Shown here in pieces: positions 1 through 7,454 of a DNA stretch of 11,892 nucleotides. The stretch is taken from NCBI GenBank assembly GCA_020723935.1, contig DYHY01000024.1:1-11892 (forward strand), given 5' to 3'. Both the position numbers and the translations under genes were made by a program. Each line of letters begins with the position of its first letter. The stretch's first letter is position 1. This DNA is from Candidatus Micrarchaeum sp. (GTDB lineage Archaea; SpSt-1190; DYHY01). Below the pieces are notes generated by a model. The model was not told the DNA's origin. It searched no databases and worked only from the letters and a program-made list of their open reading frames with translations.

Positions 1-59
1 TCGGGTTGAGGCCTTGGAAAGGTCCCCTTCCTGGCTTTTTTAAGCGTTGTTGTCGGCTT

Positions 60-75
60 CCGGCGGCCCCGCCGG
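60..75. repeat. GC-rich inverted repeat upstream of the first promoter
   Basis: CCGGCG and CGCCGG arms (60-65 and 70-75) surround a four-base loop, forming a short perfect hairpin just before the TATA-like box at 81-87. It follows a T-run at about 36-42. It could be the terminator of a gene to the left of the window, an operator, or a chance palindrome in GC-rich DNA. Bases 1-110 show no other supported feature: the hydrolase reading frame stays open back to base 6, but that extension has no promoter or family support. Confidence 0.25.
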
Positions 76-80
76 CAAGC

Positions 81-87
81 ATAAAAT
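81..87 (+). promoter_or_regulatory. TATA-like box for the hydrolase gene
   Basis: ATAAAAT lies in otherwise GC-rich DNA, with its centre about 27 bases before the ATG at 111. Archaeal TATA boxes are centred about 26-27 bases before the transcription start, so the transcript would begin at or next to the start codon (leaderless). No Shine-Dalgarno-like sequence precedes the ATG, which fits. The box lies inside the longer open frame beginning at base 6 and so argues against that start. Confidence 0.5.
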
Positions 88-110
88 TCCCCTTCCGGGG
101 CGTGTCCCGC

Positions 111-788
111 ATGGCTGAAAAGTTCTCAATCAGGTGGTTCCCGAACGCGTGGATTGTCCTGGCGGGCGCGGGGAAGACGATCAATATCGACCCCTCGTAT
201 GCGCCCACTTTCCTCCCTGCCGGGGACCCTTCGGCAAGCCTCCCGAAGGCAGACCTTATCCTGGTAACGCACGACCATTTCGACCACTGCAACGCCGAAA
301 CCGTCCGCGCAGTATCCAAGACAGGGACGCGGGTCTTCGCGGTCGAGTCGTGCCGCAAGGCCCTTGGGAGCATCGCGCAGTTCGTCAAGGCTGGCGAGGA
401 ACTGGACGCCGGCGGCGCCCACGTGCGGGTCGTCCATTCCTACAACACCCCGGGCGGGAGCTCGACTGCCAAGTTCCACAAGAAGGGCGAGTGCGCCGGA
501 TACGTCGTCTCGATCGGCGGCAAGGCGTTCTACCACGCCGGGGACGCGGATTTCATACCCGAGATGCGCGAGCTTGGCCCGATAGACGTCGCGTTCCTCC
601 CCATCGGCGGGAAATTCACAATGGACCTAAACGAGGCGCTCGCGGCGGCGGTCGCGATCGCCCCCAAGGCCGTAGTCCCGATACACAGGCTCCAGGCGGA
701 CGCCGGGGAGTTCAAGAGGAAGCTGGACGCGGGGAAGACGGGAATTACCGTTCTCACCCTCAAGCCGGGCGAGGCGCGCGAAATCTAG
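111..788 (+). CDS. UlaG-like metallo-beta-lactamase-fold metal-dependent hydrolase
   Basis: A 225-residue cytoplasmic protein with no signal peptide. It carries the metal-binding signature HDHFDH at residues 54-59 (H54, H56, D58, H59), a likely third ligand H109, the HAGD motif at 142-145 and a late histidine H192 (PIH). These are the hallmarks of the MBL fold, and the HAGD context and short length fit the UlaG/UPF0173 group of metal-dependent hydrolases, which typically bind one or two divalent metal ions. The true substrate cannot be told from sequence; members include phosphodiesterase- and lactonase-type enzymes. The ATG at 111 is preferred over the upstream in-frame ATG at 6: it begins right before the first beta strand, lies 27 bases after a TATA-like box, and removes a 35-residue Pro/Arg/Cys-rich extension unlike the family. 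The gene converges on the nuclease gene and overlaps it by four bases. Confidence 0.88.
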   Translation: MAEKFSIRWFPNAWIVLAGAGKTINIDPSYAPTFLPAGDPSASLPKADLILVTHDHFDHCNAETVRAVSKTGTRVFAVESCRKALGSIAQFVKAGEELDAGGAHVRVVHSYNTPGGSSTAKFHKKGECAGYVVSIGGKAFYHAGDADFIPEMRELGPIDVAFLPIGGKFTMDLNEALAAAVAIAPKAVVPIHRLQADAGEFKRKLDAGKTGITVLTLKPGEAREI

Positions 789-1966
789 CTCTTCAGCTTG
801 GAGAGAGAGACGCTCCTTCTCGTCTCCTTCGTCTCGAACTCCCCGATCTTGCCCTCGTCAACCTTCCCTTCCTTGAGGAGGCGCCTCAAGGCGAACATGT
901 CCAGGTCCGAGACGTCGTCCCAGACGCCCTCGCTCTTGAGGACTTCCACGAGGCCCTGGCGCGCCCCTTTCGGGGGGAAGGAGACGACCTCCTCCGATTT
1001 CACGCGCGCGATATGGCTCTTGCCCGAGACCCGGTCAATGCCCTTGTCGAGGGCGAAGGCGATTATCGCCTCCTCCACCTTCCCCATCTCTTCGTCCATT
1101 TTCTCGGAGGACTTCTTCTTCTCGTCCTTGAGCTCGGAGAGCTTCTCCACGAGGACGGCGGCAGGCTCCTTCATCCACTCGTTCTCAAGGGCCTTCACCT
1201 TGAACAGGTGCGACCAGCTTGGGCAGATCCTCTGGTATTCGCAGTAGCCGCAGAGGGCGCTCACATGCGGCGGATATTCACGCGCGGCTTCGAGGACCGC
1301 GATGACCTGCGCCGTCGCTTCGCCCATCTTTTCCAGCTCGCCGAGGCTCTTGGAGATCCTCACCTCCCGGTCGAACGCGAGCATGTGCCAGACGAGGTCC
1401 ACCCTCTTCGCGTCCGGGAACTGCTGGAAGACGGCGAGGGCGTAGAGGAAGAGCTGCCTGTCCTTCTCCATCTCGGCCGCCCCCTTGAGCGTGGCATACG
1501 TCTTGTAGTCGTGTATCTCGTACCTCCCGCCGCCAATGTCGACGAGGCGATCGACTATCCCGGCGATGCGCGCGTCGCCCGGGAGGGCGGCGGAGACCTT
1601 CATCTCAAGGCCGAGGGTCCTCCCCTGGCCGAACGGGTGGTAGTGGACGTAATAGTCGGAGATCATCTTCTCCCCCCGGCGCCGGTAGTCGTCCGCGCCG
1701 TATTCCGTCGAGTTTATCTTTATTTTGTCGGACAAGTTCCCCTTCCAGACTCCGTTGTAGTAGTCCAGGAGCGCCTCGAGGGCCGGGATCCTGCCAAACA
1801 TCTGGTCTTTGTAGAGCTTCTTCAGGGCCTCGTGGACGCGGCTCCCGAGGAAGAACTCGATGGGGGTTTCGGTCTTGTCGACGGGGACCTTGTCAAGGTA
1901 CCTGAACTTGAACTTGAGGCGGCACTGCTCGAAGTAGCCTAGCTGGGAAGGTGAGTATTTCTTCAT
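785..1966 (-). CDS. PD-(D/E)XK nuclease, RecB/Cas4-like, with C-terminal helical extension
   Basis: A 393-residue protein. The N-terminal two thirds match the PDDEXK_1 (RecB-like, Cas4-related) fold: an opening SPSQLGYFEQC with C15, H45 in a GSRVHEAL helix, D139 in GIVDR, the catalytic DYK at 153-155, and the Q-x3-Y motif (Q171, Y175). C239, C242 and C248 (CGYCEYQRIC), with the distant C15, form the four-cysteine arrangement that holds a 4Fe-4S cluster in Cas4 and AddB. The likely role is metal-dependent DNA cleavage in repair or recombination, by family knowledge. After about residue 255 comes a roughly 140-residue extension: a charged helix likely to form a coiled coil (about 268-305), then a small alpha/beta part ending in KLKS. 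No CRISPR array or cas1/cas2 is present, so a CRISPR role is unsupported. ATG 1966 is chosen because the family motif begins immediately after it and a TATA-like box precedes it. Confidence 0.88.
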   Translation of the reverse strand: MKKYSPSQLGYFEQCRLKFKFRYLDKVPVDKTETPIEFFLGSRVHEALKKLYKDQMFGRIPALEALLDYYNGVWKGNLSDKIKINSTEYGADDYRRRGEKMISDYYVHYHPFGQGRTLGLEMKVSAALPGDARIAGIVDRLVDIGGGRYEIHDYKTYATLKGAAEMEKDRQLFLYALAVFQQFPDAKRVDLVWHMLAFDREVRISKSLGELEKMGEATAQVIAVLEAAREYPPHVSALCGYCEYQRICPSWSHLFKVKALENEWMKEPAAVLVEKLSELKDEKKKSSEKMDEEMGKVEEAIIAFALDKGIDRVSGKSHIARVKSEEVVSFPPKGARQGLVEVLKSEGVWDDVSDLDMFALRRLLKEGKVDEGKIGEFETKETRRSVSLSKLKS

Positions 1967-1996
1967 CGCCGTCGGGTTTTCCCGCGCTGGCCGCGG

Positions 1997-2003
1997 CTTT
2001 AAG
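1997..2003 (-). promoter_or_regulatory. TATA-like box for the nuclease gene
   Basis: On the minus strand CTTAAAG lies in the short gap between the nuclease start (1966) and the stop of the membrane-protein gene (2012-2014). Its centre is about 34 bases before the ATG, predicting a leader of about seven bases without a Shine-Dalgarno site. It suggests the nuclease can be transcribed on its own, although read-through from the upstream gene is also possible. Confidence 0.35.
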
Positions 2004-2011
2004 CAGTTCGC

Positions 2012-3406
2012 TTACCTGACTTCCTCTATTTCTGCCTGGGCCGAGGCCTTCTTGCCGCCCTCAGCTTCCTCGAGGGTCTCCTGCCTGCCGGTCTCCTTGG
2101 CCTTGGCCTTGGCGGCCGCGGGTTCAGCAGCAGCAGCAGCCGTCGTTCCTGATGCAGGGGGCTTACAGTCCTTGCCCACGTCGCCCGGCTTCTTTGAAGA
2201 CGGCTTCTTCATCCTGACCGAAATCACTATCCCCGCCGCCGCGATTATCGCGACCACGAGGCCTATCCCACCCCCTATTGCCATGTTCTTGAGGCCCTCG
2301 CTGTTGCAGATTCCCAGCTTCGTCTCGCACCTCGTGACCTCCTTCTGGGCTTCCGCCCTCGTCGCCGAGAGGTTCCCCTCGTAGGAGGTTATGGTGGAAG
2401 ACAGGTTCGCCCTGAGGAGCGCCCGCTCGCTCCAGAGGCTGGAATTCGCCGCTTCAAGGGCTATGTTCCTCGACTGGAGCTGGAGGACCTTGATCGCCAG
2501 CTCCGACTCGTTCTGGACCGAGAGCTCCCTGTTGTCCTTGTTCGCGAGCCACTCGACCGCGGCGAGGCCGAAGGCGTCGTTGTTTATTGTCTCGTTGGCG
2601 AAATCCCGATCGAAGATGTGCGCGTCCGAGAGCATGTCGAAGTCGGAGAAGACAATCACTGCCCCTGCCCCGAAGAATGCCCGGGCAGCTATTGGGGGTT
2701 GGCTCCCGACCGGGAACGTCCCGGTCTCAGTGTAGGAGAGGTTGCTCCCAGTCGCGATGACCTTTGTCTTCCCTATTGGGGAGTTTACACGCACAGACTC
2801 GACGAAGAGCGGATGGGCCTTGTATATCCCGATCTTCCCGACACCCGACATTCTCAAGCCCTGCGCATCCGTTTTGTCGGGGAATTCGCGCACGAGCGCG
2901 TAGTATTTCTGCTCGCCAGAGGCTATCGACGTCCCCGAAGTGTTGAACGGGAAGTTCGCGGTGTCAACGATCCAGGTGCTGGACTTGTCCATGAGGATGC
3001 CGTATATCTGCCCGAGGTTGTTCACGCCGTCCGGCTCGTCGCCGTTTATCAGGAGGCCGCCGCCCTGCACGCCGACATACCACCTGAGCGCAAGTATTTC
3101 TTCGGTGTCAAGCGCCTTGTTCAGGCCCTGCATTATGACCACGTCGTATTCCTTGAGCTTCTCTTGGGTGAGCTTCACGTCCGCGCTGCTGATGCTCGCC
3201 GTCGAATAGCCCGCTCCTTGGATGAGGCCGTTGAAGCTCGTGTAGCCGCTGCCGGTTATCCTCATCGTAGCCGGGGCCTGGACCTCGTAGAAGAGGATCT
3301 TTCCTGTCGCCGCGAGGCCCGGGGATGCAAGGAAGAGGACGAGCAGGGCTGCTAGGAAGGCTGAAAACTTTGCGCAATAGACGAATGCGGGGCTTTTCGC
3401 GGCCAT
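2012..3406 (-). CDS. Exported GIFT-domain (GldG/IFT52-like) single-pass membrane protein
   Basis: A 464-residue protein. Residues 1-33 form a signal peptide (Lys near the start, hydrophobic core, cleavage near GLA-A). Residues about 34-287 look like the Rossmann-type GIFT/DUF4350 domain: strand KILFYEV, then YDVVIMQG, the glycine turn GGGLLINGDEP, and the late AVIVFSDFDMLSD followed by a WLANKDNREL helix end. Residues about 299-362 form a coiled coil with a possible disulfide pair (C360, C367). One membrane helix spans about 375-397, followed by a 67-residue Lys/Ala/Glu-rich cytoplasmic tail with an A5 run and KAKAKAK. Seven N-x-S/T sequons all precede the membrane helix. GIFT domains are usually non-enzymatic and bind other proteins or sugars; the exact role here is unknown. 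The frame opens at 3475, but that start would put the TATA-like box at 3431-3437 inside the gene and 23 residues before the signal peptide, so ATG 3406 is used. Confidence 0.8.
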   Translation of the reverse strand: MAAKSPAFVYCAKFSAFLAALLVLFLASPGLAATGKILFYEVQAPATMRITGSGYTSFNGLIQGAGYSTASISSADVKLTQEKLKEYDVVIMQGLNKALDTEEILALRWYVGVQGGGLLINGDEPDGVNNLGQIYGILMDKSSTWIVDTANFPFNTSGTSIASGEQKYYALVREFPDKTDAQGLRMSGVGKIGIYKAHPLFVESVRVNSPIGKTKVIATGSNLSYTETGTFPVGSQPPIAARAFFGAGAVIVFSDFDMLSDAHIFDRDFANETINNDAFGLAAVEWLANKDNRELSVQNESELAIKVLQLQSRNIALEAANSSLWSERALLRANLSSTITSYEGNLSATRAEAQKEVTRCETKLGICNSEGLKNMAIGGGIGLVVAIIAAAGIVISVRMKKPSSKKPGDVGKDCKPPASGTTAAAAAEPAAAKAKAKETGRQETLEEAEGGKKASAQAEIEEVR

Positions 3407-3430
3407 GGTGGCCCTCACGCGCGCATTTCG

Positions 3431-3437
3431 TATTAAA
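3431..3437 (-). promoter_or_regulatory. TATA-like box for the GIFT-domain membrane protein gene
   Basis: TTTAATA on the minus strand is centred about 28 bases before ATG 3406, giving a leaderless or nearly leaderless transcript. It is one half of a divergent promoter region (3407-3552) shared with the large glycoprotein gene. It decides the start in favour of 3406 over 3475. Confidence 0.5.
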
Positions 3438-3511
3438 TCGTTTGTCCTTGCAAGTCTGCGCGGCCCCCGTCCCATCGGCGTCGAAAATGCAACTCTTCTC
3501 GGTGAAAAAGG

Positions 3512-3518
3512 TTAAATA
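3512..3518 (+). promoter_or_regulatory. TATA-like box for the surface glycoprotein / MinD cluster
   Basis: TTAAATA, preceded by GAAAAAGG that could act as the purine-rich TFB-recognition element, is centred about 38 bases before ATG 3553. It predicts transcription from about 3540 and a leader of about 12 bases. No other convincing promoter is seen before the next two plus-strand genes, so this may drive all three. Confidence 0.5.
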
Positions 3519-3552
3519 TTGGGCCAAACGCCCCCGTTACTAGGTCAAATCA

Positions 3553-6500
3553 ATGGGCAACGGTGGCAGGCTCCTAGCGCTCGCCTTATTCCTGGCTTTC
3601 GCCCCTTTTTTGCCAGCCGCGGCGTACGAATTCAGCCTCTCCTATCCCCAAAACGACAGCTGGACAGCCCTTGGCAACAGCAGCCTGAACTTCACCTTCA
3701 AATACAGCAATCCCGACGATTCCGGGAGCGTCTGCACCTTGTACCTCAACAACATGACGGTCGGGACCGTGAACGCCATCAACAATACGCAGACAAACGT
3801 TTCCTCCGCCGAAATCTTCTTGCAGGACAGCAATTTCTGGTTCATCGGCTGCATGAACCAGACAACCCAGAATTCCGGCAATTCGTCCCGCATGCTCTTC
3901 CACTATGACCCCGTGGCGCCCGTTCTCATCTCCCAATTTCCAGTCAACAATTTCAACTCCTCGTCCGCCAACGTCACGTTCAACATCACAACTACTGACA
4001 ACCTGAACCTCACGAGCCTGGAGCTCCTCGGCAACTGGAACACCTCCGGAATCGCCGTATGGCACGTCAACAAGACGAACTCAACGCCGTACAACAACTC
4101 CGTCTGGTCGTTCAACGTGAGTGGCATCCCCGACGGGAGGTACCTCTGGGCCGCCAGGGCGACGGACGCGGCAGGGAGCTACATCCTCTCCGCGAACTTC
4201 ACGATAACCGTTGACACTACGTCCCCGTCGATAACGCCGCTCTTCGCCAACGACACGAATTACACGAACCTCACCTTCCCGGCGTTCAGCTTCCTTGTCT
4301 CCGACGCGCTCCTCCCAGCCTCGGGCTGCACTCTGAAGATCCTGGGCGCATCGAACACTTCCCAGTACAACGTGACGGCGGCTTCAGGCTACTGCAACTT
4401 CACCTCTATCAACATGACGATGCTCCTTGAGGGCAGGCACATGATGATAATCACGGCCAACGACACGCTCGGGAACACGGCGACGAACGACTCGTTCACG
4501 ATCGGGATAGACGCGACAGCCCCAAAGTTCTCCTCCGGGATCCCGGCGAACGGAACCCTGTACCTCGGGAACGTCTCCTTCGCCCCGAGCTTCTCCGAGA
4601 CCGTTAACATGACATGGCTTGTCAACGAGACGGGCGGCAACGAGAGTAGCGCCACCGGCGTGGACTTCTTCCCAGTCAACAGTTACCGCGCCTCGGGGAG
4701 CTACCAGTGGACGATCCTCATCCGCGACTCGTCGGGGAACTCCAACTACACGACCTTCAACTTCACGGTGAACACGACGCGCCCCTACGTGAACCTCACA
4801 TACCCAGCAGACGGCTTTTCGACGAAACTCACTTCCTTCGACGTGCAGTTCAACGCCACGGACGACTCGGCTTCCCTCTCCTGCTCGGTTCTTCTGGACG
4901 GCGCTGTGAACCAGACGAACGCCAGCGTCCTAAAATACACAACCACCAATTTCACCCTCGGCAACCTGGCCTACGCGACGCACACCTGGCAAGTGTCCTG
5001 CACGAACGGGACCGCCACCGCGTACTCCGTGCCGCGCACCTTCCGCACCCAGTTCCTCGGGGTTACTTCCCAGGCGAACTCCACGATGGCCGCGTTCGGG
5101 CAGGTCCTGAACCTTTCCGCGAGCGTGCGCTCGCTCTCCGCGGGCACGAACGGGGCGTGGCTCGCCTGGTCCCTGCCCTCGGGATGGAGCGTCCTCTCCA
5201 ACTCCACGGACGCCGGGTCGATGGCAAACCAGACGAACGCGACGAATGCGACCCTCGCTTTCGGGAGCCTGTTCTGGAACAACCTAACGGTGCGCGTCGG
5301 GAACCTCTCCACCGGCCTCGTGCAGATAGCGGCGACCGCAAACTCCTCCCACGGCTTCGGGACCGTGGAGGCGGCGAACGTGACAATCTACGCCCTCTCG
5401 GCGAACGGCTCATTCTCCTCGGCAGTCAACCTGACGGAGGAACGCTCCCTCAACTTCACGTTCCAGAACAACGGCGGCGCGCAGTCCGACAACGTGACTG
5501 CCTTCAACCTGACGTTCAACCCGGAGTACTTCAACGTCACGGACGCGGCGGGGATCACATCGGGCTGGCTCTGCGACTTCACCGGCTACTACGCCAACTG
5601 CTCGGGCGCGGCCTCCCCTAGCGGCAACCTGACGATCGTCAAACTCACCCTCAAGGCCGGGATCTTGTTCGGGAACAGCACCGCCATCCTGGACCTCTTG
5701 GGAACGATGGGCTCGCGCTACAACTACACAATCGCCGCGCCGGAGATCAAGGGCGCCGGAGGCGTCTTCACCAACGTCACGGCGGTGCGCCAGGGCAATA
5801 CGAGCCTCCACATGAACCTCTCGGTGCGCAACTGGGGGATAATGTCCCTCTCCGCGTTCAACGGCACGTTCCCGACGGTCAACATAACCACCCTCAACGT
5901 CACGGGCTACGGCGGGGGCCTCACGTGCGGAAACTTGACAGGCTCCAACGTCTCCTTCAACTGCACCGGCCTGCTTTCCCCCGGGCAGACGGGCTACGTC
6001 GTCCTCCAGATCACGGCGAATGCGAACTCCCTGGGGACCTTCGCCCCCAATCTGATAGCTCACAACTCGACGGGGAAATTATTCTCCCTTGACTCGCCCA
6101 ACATCACAATCACCCAGGCGCCCATAATATCCGGGTTCGTCAACGTGCCCGCCTCAGTCTCCCTGGACTCGAACGTCACCCTGCTCGCGGGCTTCTCCAA
6201 CTGCATAAGCAACCCCGCCTGCGCCAACCTGACGAGCGTCGCCGCGACCTGGAGCGTCACGGGGACGGGCTGCCGCCTGCCCAACAACATGACGACCTAT
6301 TCCGGGATATACCTCGAATCCGGCACCTCCTACACCGTCCCGTCCCAGTCGACCTTCACCTCCAGCTCCGTCACGACCTGCAACTACACTCTCACGGTAA
6401 CCGGCGTCTCCGCCGACACAGGCACGAACTTCACGACGGTCGCGTTCACAAACTCGGTGATCATAGTCAACACGACCTCCGGGAGCACGGGCGACCCCCC

Positions 6501-7449
6501 GGGCCCGGGGCCGGTCTTCACGGAGCCCGCGATCCACCTCTCCCTCTCCCCCACTTCCGTCGTCGTCAGCAAGGGCGACCGGCGCTACGTTACGGCCACC
6601 GTGACCCTCTCGGACGCGTCGTCCCTCGCCGGGACTCTTTCGCTTGTGCAGAACTCCAGCGTCGGCTGCTGTTCCGTCTCCATTTCCCCCTCATCCTTCT
6701 CCGGGATAACCAACACGAGCTCGCGCATCTTCAACGTGACGGTGAACGTCGCGTCCACCGCGTCGGCCGGCTCCTATCCGCTCGTTCTCAAGTCCTCGAT
6801 AGGGGCCAAGAGCTCGGCCGCGACCCTGACAATAGTCGTCCAGTATCCGACGACCACAACGATTGCCGCGAACGCCACGGGCAACCAGACGGCGAACCAG
6901 ACCGGGAACGTGACCTTGCCTGGCAGCGCCACCGCCAACGGGACGATGAACCTTACGGGGAACGGGACTGTCATCTCCAACAGGACCCTTTCGGAGGCGA
7001 CGAAGCTCCTCTCCGACGTCAACAGGACGGTCCTCGCCCTGATTGCGTCGGATTCCTCCCTGAATTCGACGTACTACGCCGCCAGGATGAAGGAGGTGGA
7101 GGAGTTCCTCTCCAGCGCCGCGGCCGCCCTCGCGGCGGGTAATTCCACCGCATATGAGGACTACGTCTCCAAGGCGCGGGCGATCCTCTCCGACGTCAAG
7201 GGCCAGGTGTTCTGGAAGGGCGTAGGGAAGAACGCGCCGATCGTCGGCATCCTCCTCTTCCTCCTCCTCCTCCTCGCGGCGGTCGGGACGGGAGCGTACT
7301 ACCTGGCGCTGCGCTCCGGGAACGGGCCGCCGATAAAGATAGACGAGGTCCAGACTGTGCTGGGCGAGCTTGCCGACGAGGTCAAGGAGCCCCTCGACAA
7401 GAAGAAGACAAAGCCCGCGGAAGACGGCGGGAAGAATAAGGAGAAGTAG
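3553..7449 (+). CDS. Giant Ig-repeat surface glycoprotein, type I membrane protein
   Basis: A 1298-residue exported protein. Residues 1-24 are a signal peptide (RLLALALFLAFAPFLPAAA, then Y25). Five Ig-like beta-sandwich units follow at about 25-118, 119-220, 221-319, 320-406 and 407-501; units 2-5 each open with a D/N-x-x-x-P motif (DPVAP, DTTSP, DATAP, NTTRP). Residues about 502-990 contain further beta-sandwich regions resembling CARDB/DUF11-type domains, then a Pro/Gly linker (DPPGPGP, from 981). A domain at about 994-1099 carries an adjacent cysteine pair. A Thr/Asn-rich linker and a helical stalk (about 1141-1228) lead to a transmembrane helix (about 1230-1251, Leu-rich) and a 47-residue charged cytoplasmic tail rich in Lys/Glu. 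I count about 90 N-x-S/T sequons, all on the outer side, so heavy AglB-type N-glycosylation is expected. It resembles S-layer or adhesin-like proteins; no enzyme motif is visible. The MinD-like gene begins five bases after its stop. Confidence 0.88.
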   Translation: MGNGGRLLALALFLAFAPFLPAAAYEFSLSYPQNDSWTALGNSSLNFTFKYSNPDDSGSVCTLYLNNMTVGTVNAINNTQTNVSSAEIFLQDSNFWFIGCMNQTTQNSGNSSRMLFHYDPVAPVLISQFPVNNFNSSSANVTFNITTTDNLNLTSLELLGNWNTSGIAVWHVNKTNSTPYNNSVWSFNVSGIPDGRYLWAARATDAAGSYILSANFTITVDTTSPSITPLFANDTNYTNLTFPAFSFLVSDALLPASGCTLKILGASNTSQYNVTAASGYCNFTSINMTMLLEGRHMMIITANDTLGNTATNDSFTIGIDATAPKFSSGIPANGTLYLGNVSFAPSFSETVNMTWLVNETGGNESSATGVDFFPVNSYRASGSYQWTILIRDSSGNSNYTTFNFTVNTTRPYVNLTYPADGFSTKLTSFDVQFNATDDSASLSCSVLLDGAVNQTNASVLKYTTTNFTLGNLAYATHTWQVSCTNGTATAYSVPRTFRTQFLGVTSQANSTMAAFGQVLNLSASVRSLSAGTNGAWLAWSLPSGWSVLSNSTDAGSMANQTNATNATLAFGSLFWNNLTVRVGNLSTGLVQIAATANSSHGFGTVEAANVTIYALSANGSFSSAVNLTEERSLNFTFQNNGGAQSDNVTAFNLTFNPEYFNVTDAAGITSGWLCDFTGYYANCSGAASPSGNLTIVKLTLKAGILFGNSTAILDLLGTMGSRYNYTIAAPEIKGAGGVFTNVTAVRQGNTSLHMNLSVRNWGIMSLSAFNGTFPTVNITTLNVTGYGGGLTCGNLTGSNVSFNCTGLLSPGQTGYVVLQITANANSLGTFAPNLIAHNSTGKLFSLDSPNITITQAPIISGFVNVPASVSLDSNVTLLAGFSNCISNPACANLTSVAATWSVTGTGCRLPNNMTTYSGIYLESGTSYTVPSQSTFTSSSVTTCNYTLTVTGVSADTGTNFTTVAFTNSVIIVNTTSGSTGDPPGPGPVFTEPAIHLSLSPTSVVVSKGDRRYVTATVTLSDASSLAGTLSLVQNSSVGCCSVSISPSSFSGITNTSSRIFNVTVNVASTASAGSYPLVLKSSIGAKSSAATLTIVVQYPTTTTIAANATGNQTANQTGNVTLPGSATANGTMNLTGNGTVISNRTLSEATKLLSDVNRTVLALIASDSSLNSTYYAARMKEVEEFLSSAAAALAAGNSTAYEDYVSKARAILSDVKGQVFWKGVGKNAPIVGILLFLLLLLAAVGTGAYYLALRSGNGPPIKIDEVQTVLGELADEVKEPLDKKKTKPAEDGGKNKEK
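3625..5055 (+). repeat. Five divergent Ig-like repeat units within the surface glycoprotein
   Basis: Units begin at about 3625, 3907, 4213, 4510 and 4771 and are 87-102 residues long. The boundaries of units 2-5 are marked by short motifs of the type D/N-x-T-x-P right after an N-F-T-hydrophobic strand ending. The DNA itself is not obviously repeated, so the duplication is old and visible only at protein level. Tandem Ig-like units of this sort usually build an extended rod projecting from the cell. Confidence 0.6.
7439..7443 (+). promoter_or_regulatory. Candidate ribosome-binding site for the MinD-like gene
   Basis: AGGAG, inside the last codons of the glycoprotein gene, lies 11 bases before the GTG at 7455. 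The spacing is slightly long but workable. Together with the five-base gap it suggests translational coupling. It supports GTG as the start, since no in-frame ATG lies before the P-loop. Confidence 0.4.
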
Positions 7450-7454
7450 GCGAA

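Noticed and set aside
6-110. N-terminal extension of the hydrolase from an ATG at base 6.
   Set aside because: It adds a 35-residue basic, Pro/Cys-rich stretch not expected in the family and would place the TATA-like box inside the gene.
134-1942. A 602-codon plus-strand open frame covering the hydrolase and nuclease region.
   Set aside because: It is antisense to the nuclease and out of frame with the hydrolase, both of which have clear catalytic motifs. Its translation is Arg/Glu/Leu-rich without any recognisable domain, as expected of a shadow frame in GC-rich DNA.
785-1966. Possible CRISPR-associated Cas4.
   Set aside because: No repeat-spacer array and no cas1 or cas2 in the window, and the long C-terminal extension is not typical of Cas4.
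2129-2146. AGCAGCAGCAGCAGC trinucleotide run as a possible regulatory microsatellite.
   Set aside because: It simply encodes an alanine run in the cytoplasmic tail of the GIFT protein and has no other signal around it.
2618-3355. A 245-codon plus-strand open frame.
   Set aside because: It is antisense to the GIFT-domain membrane protein, which has a signal peptide, membrane helix and promoter. The translation shows no motif.
3407-3475. N-terminal extension of the GIFT protein to 3475.
   Set aside because: It would put 23 mainly Arg-rich residues before the signal peptide and spans the likely promoter.
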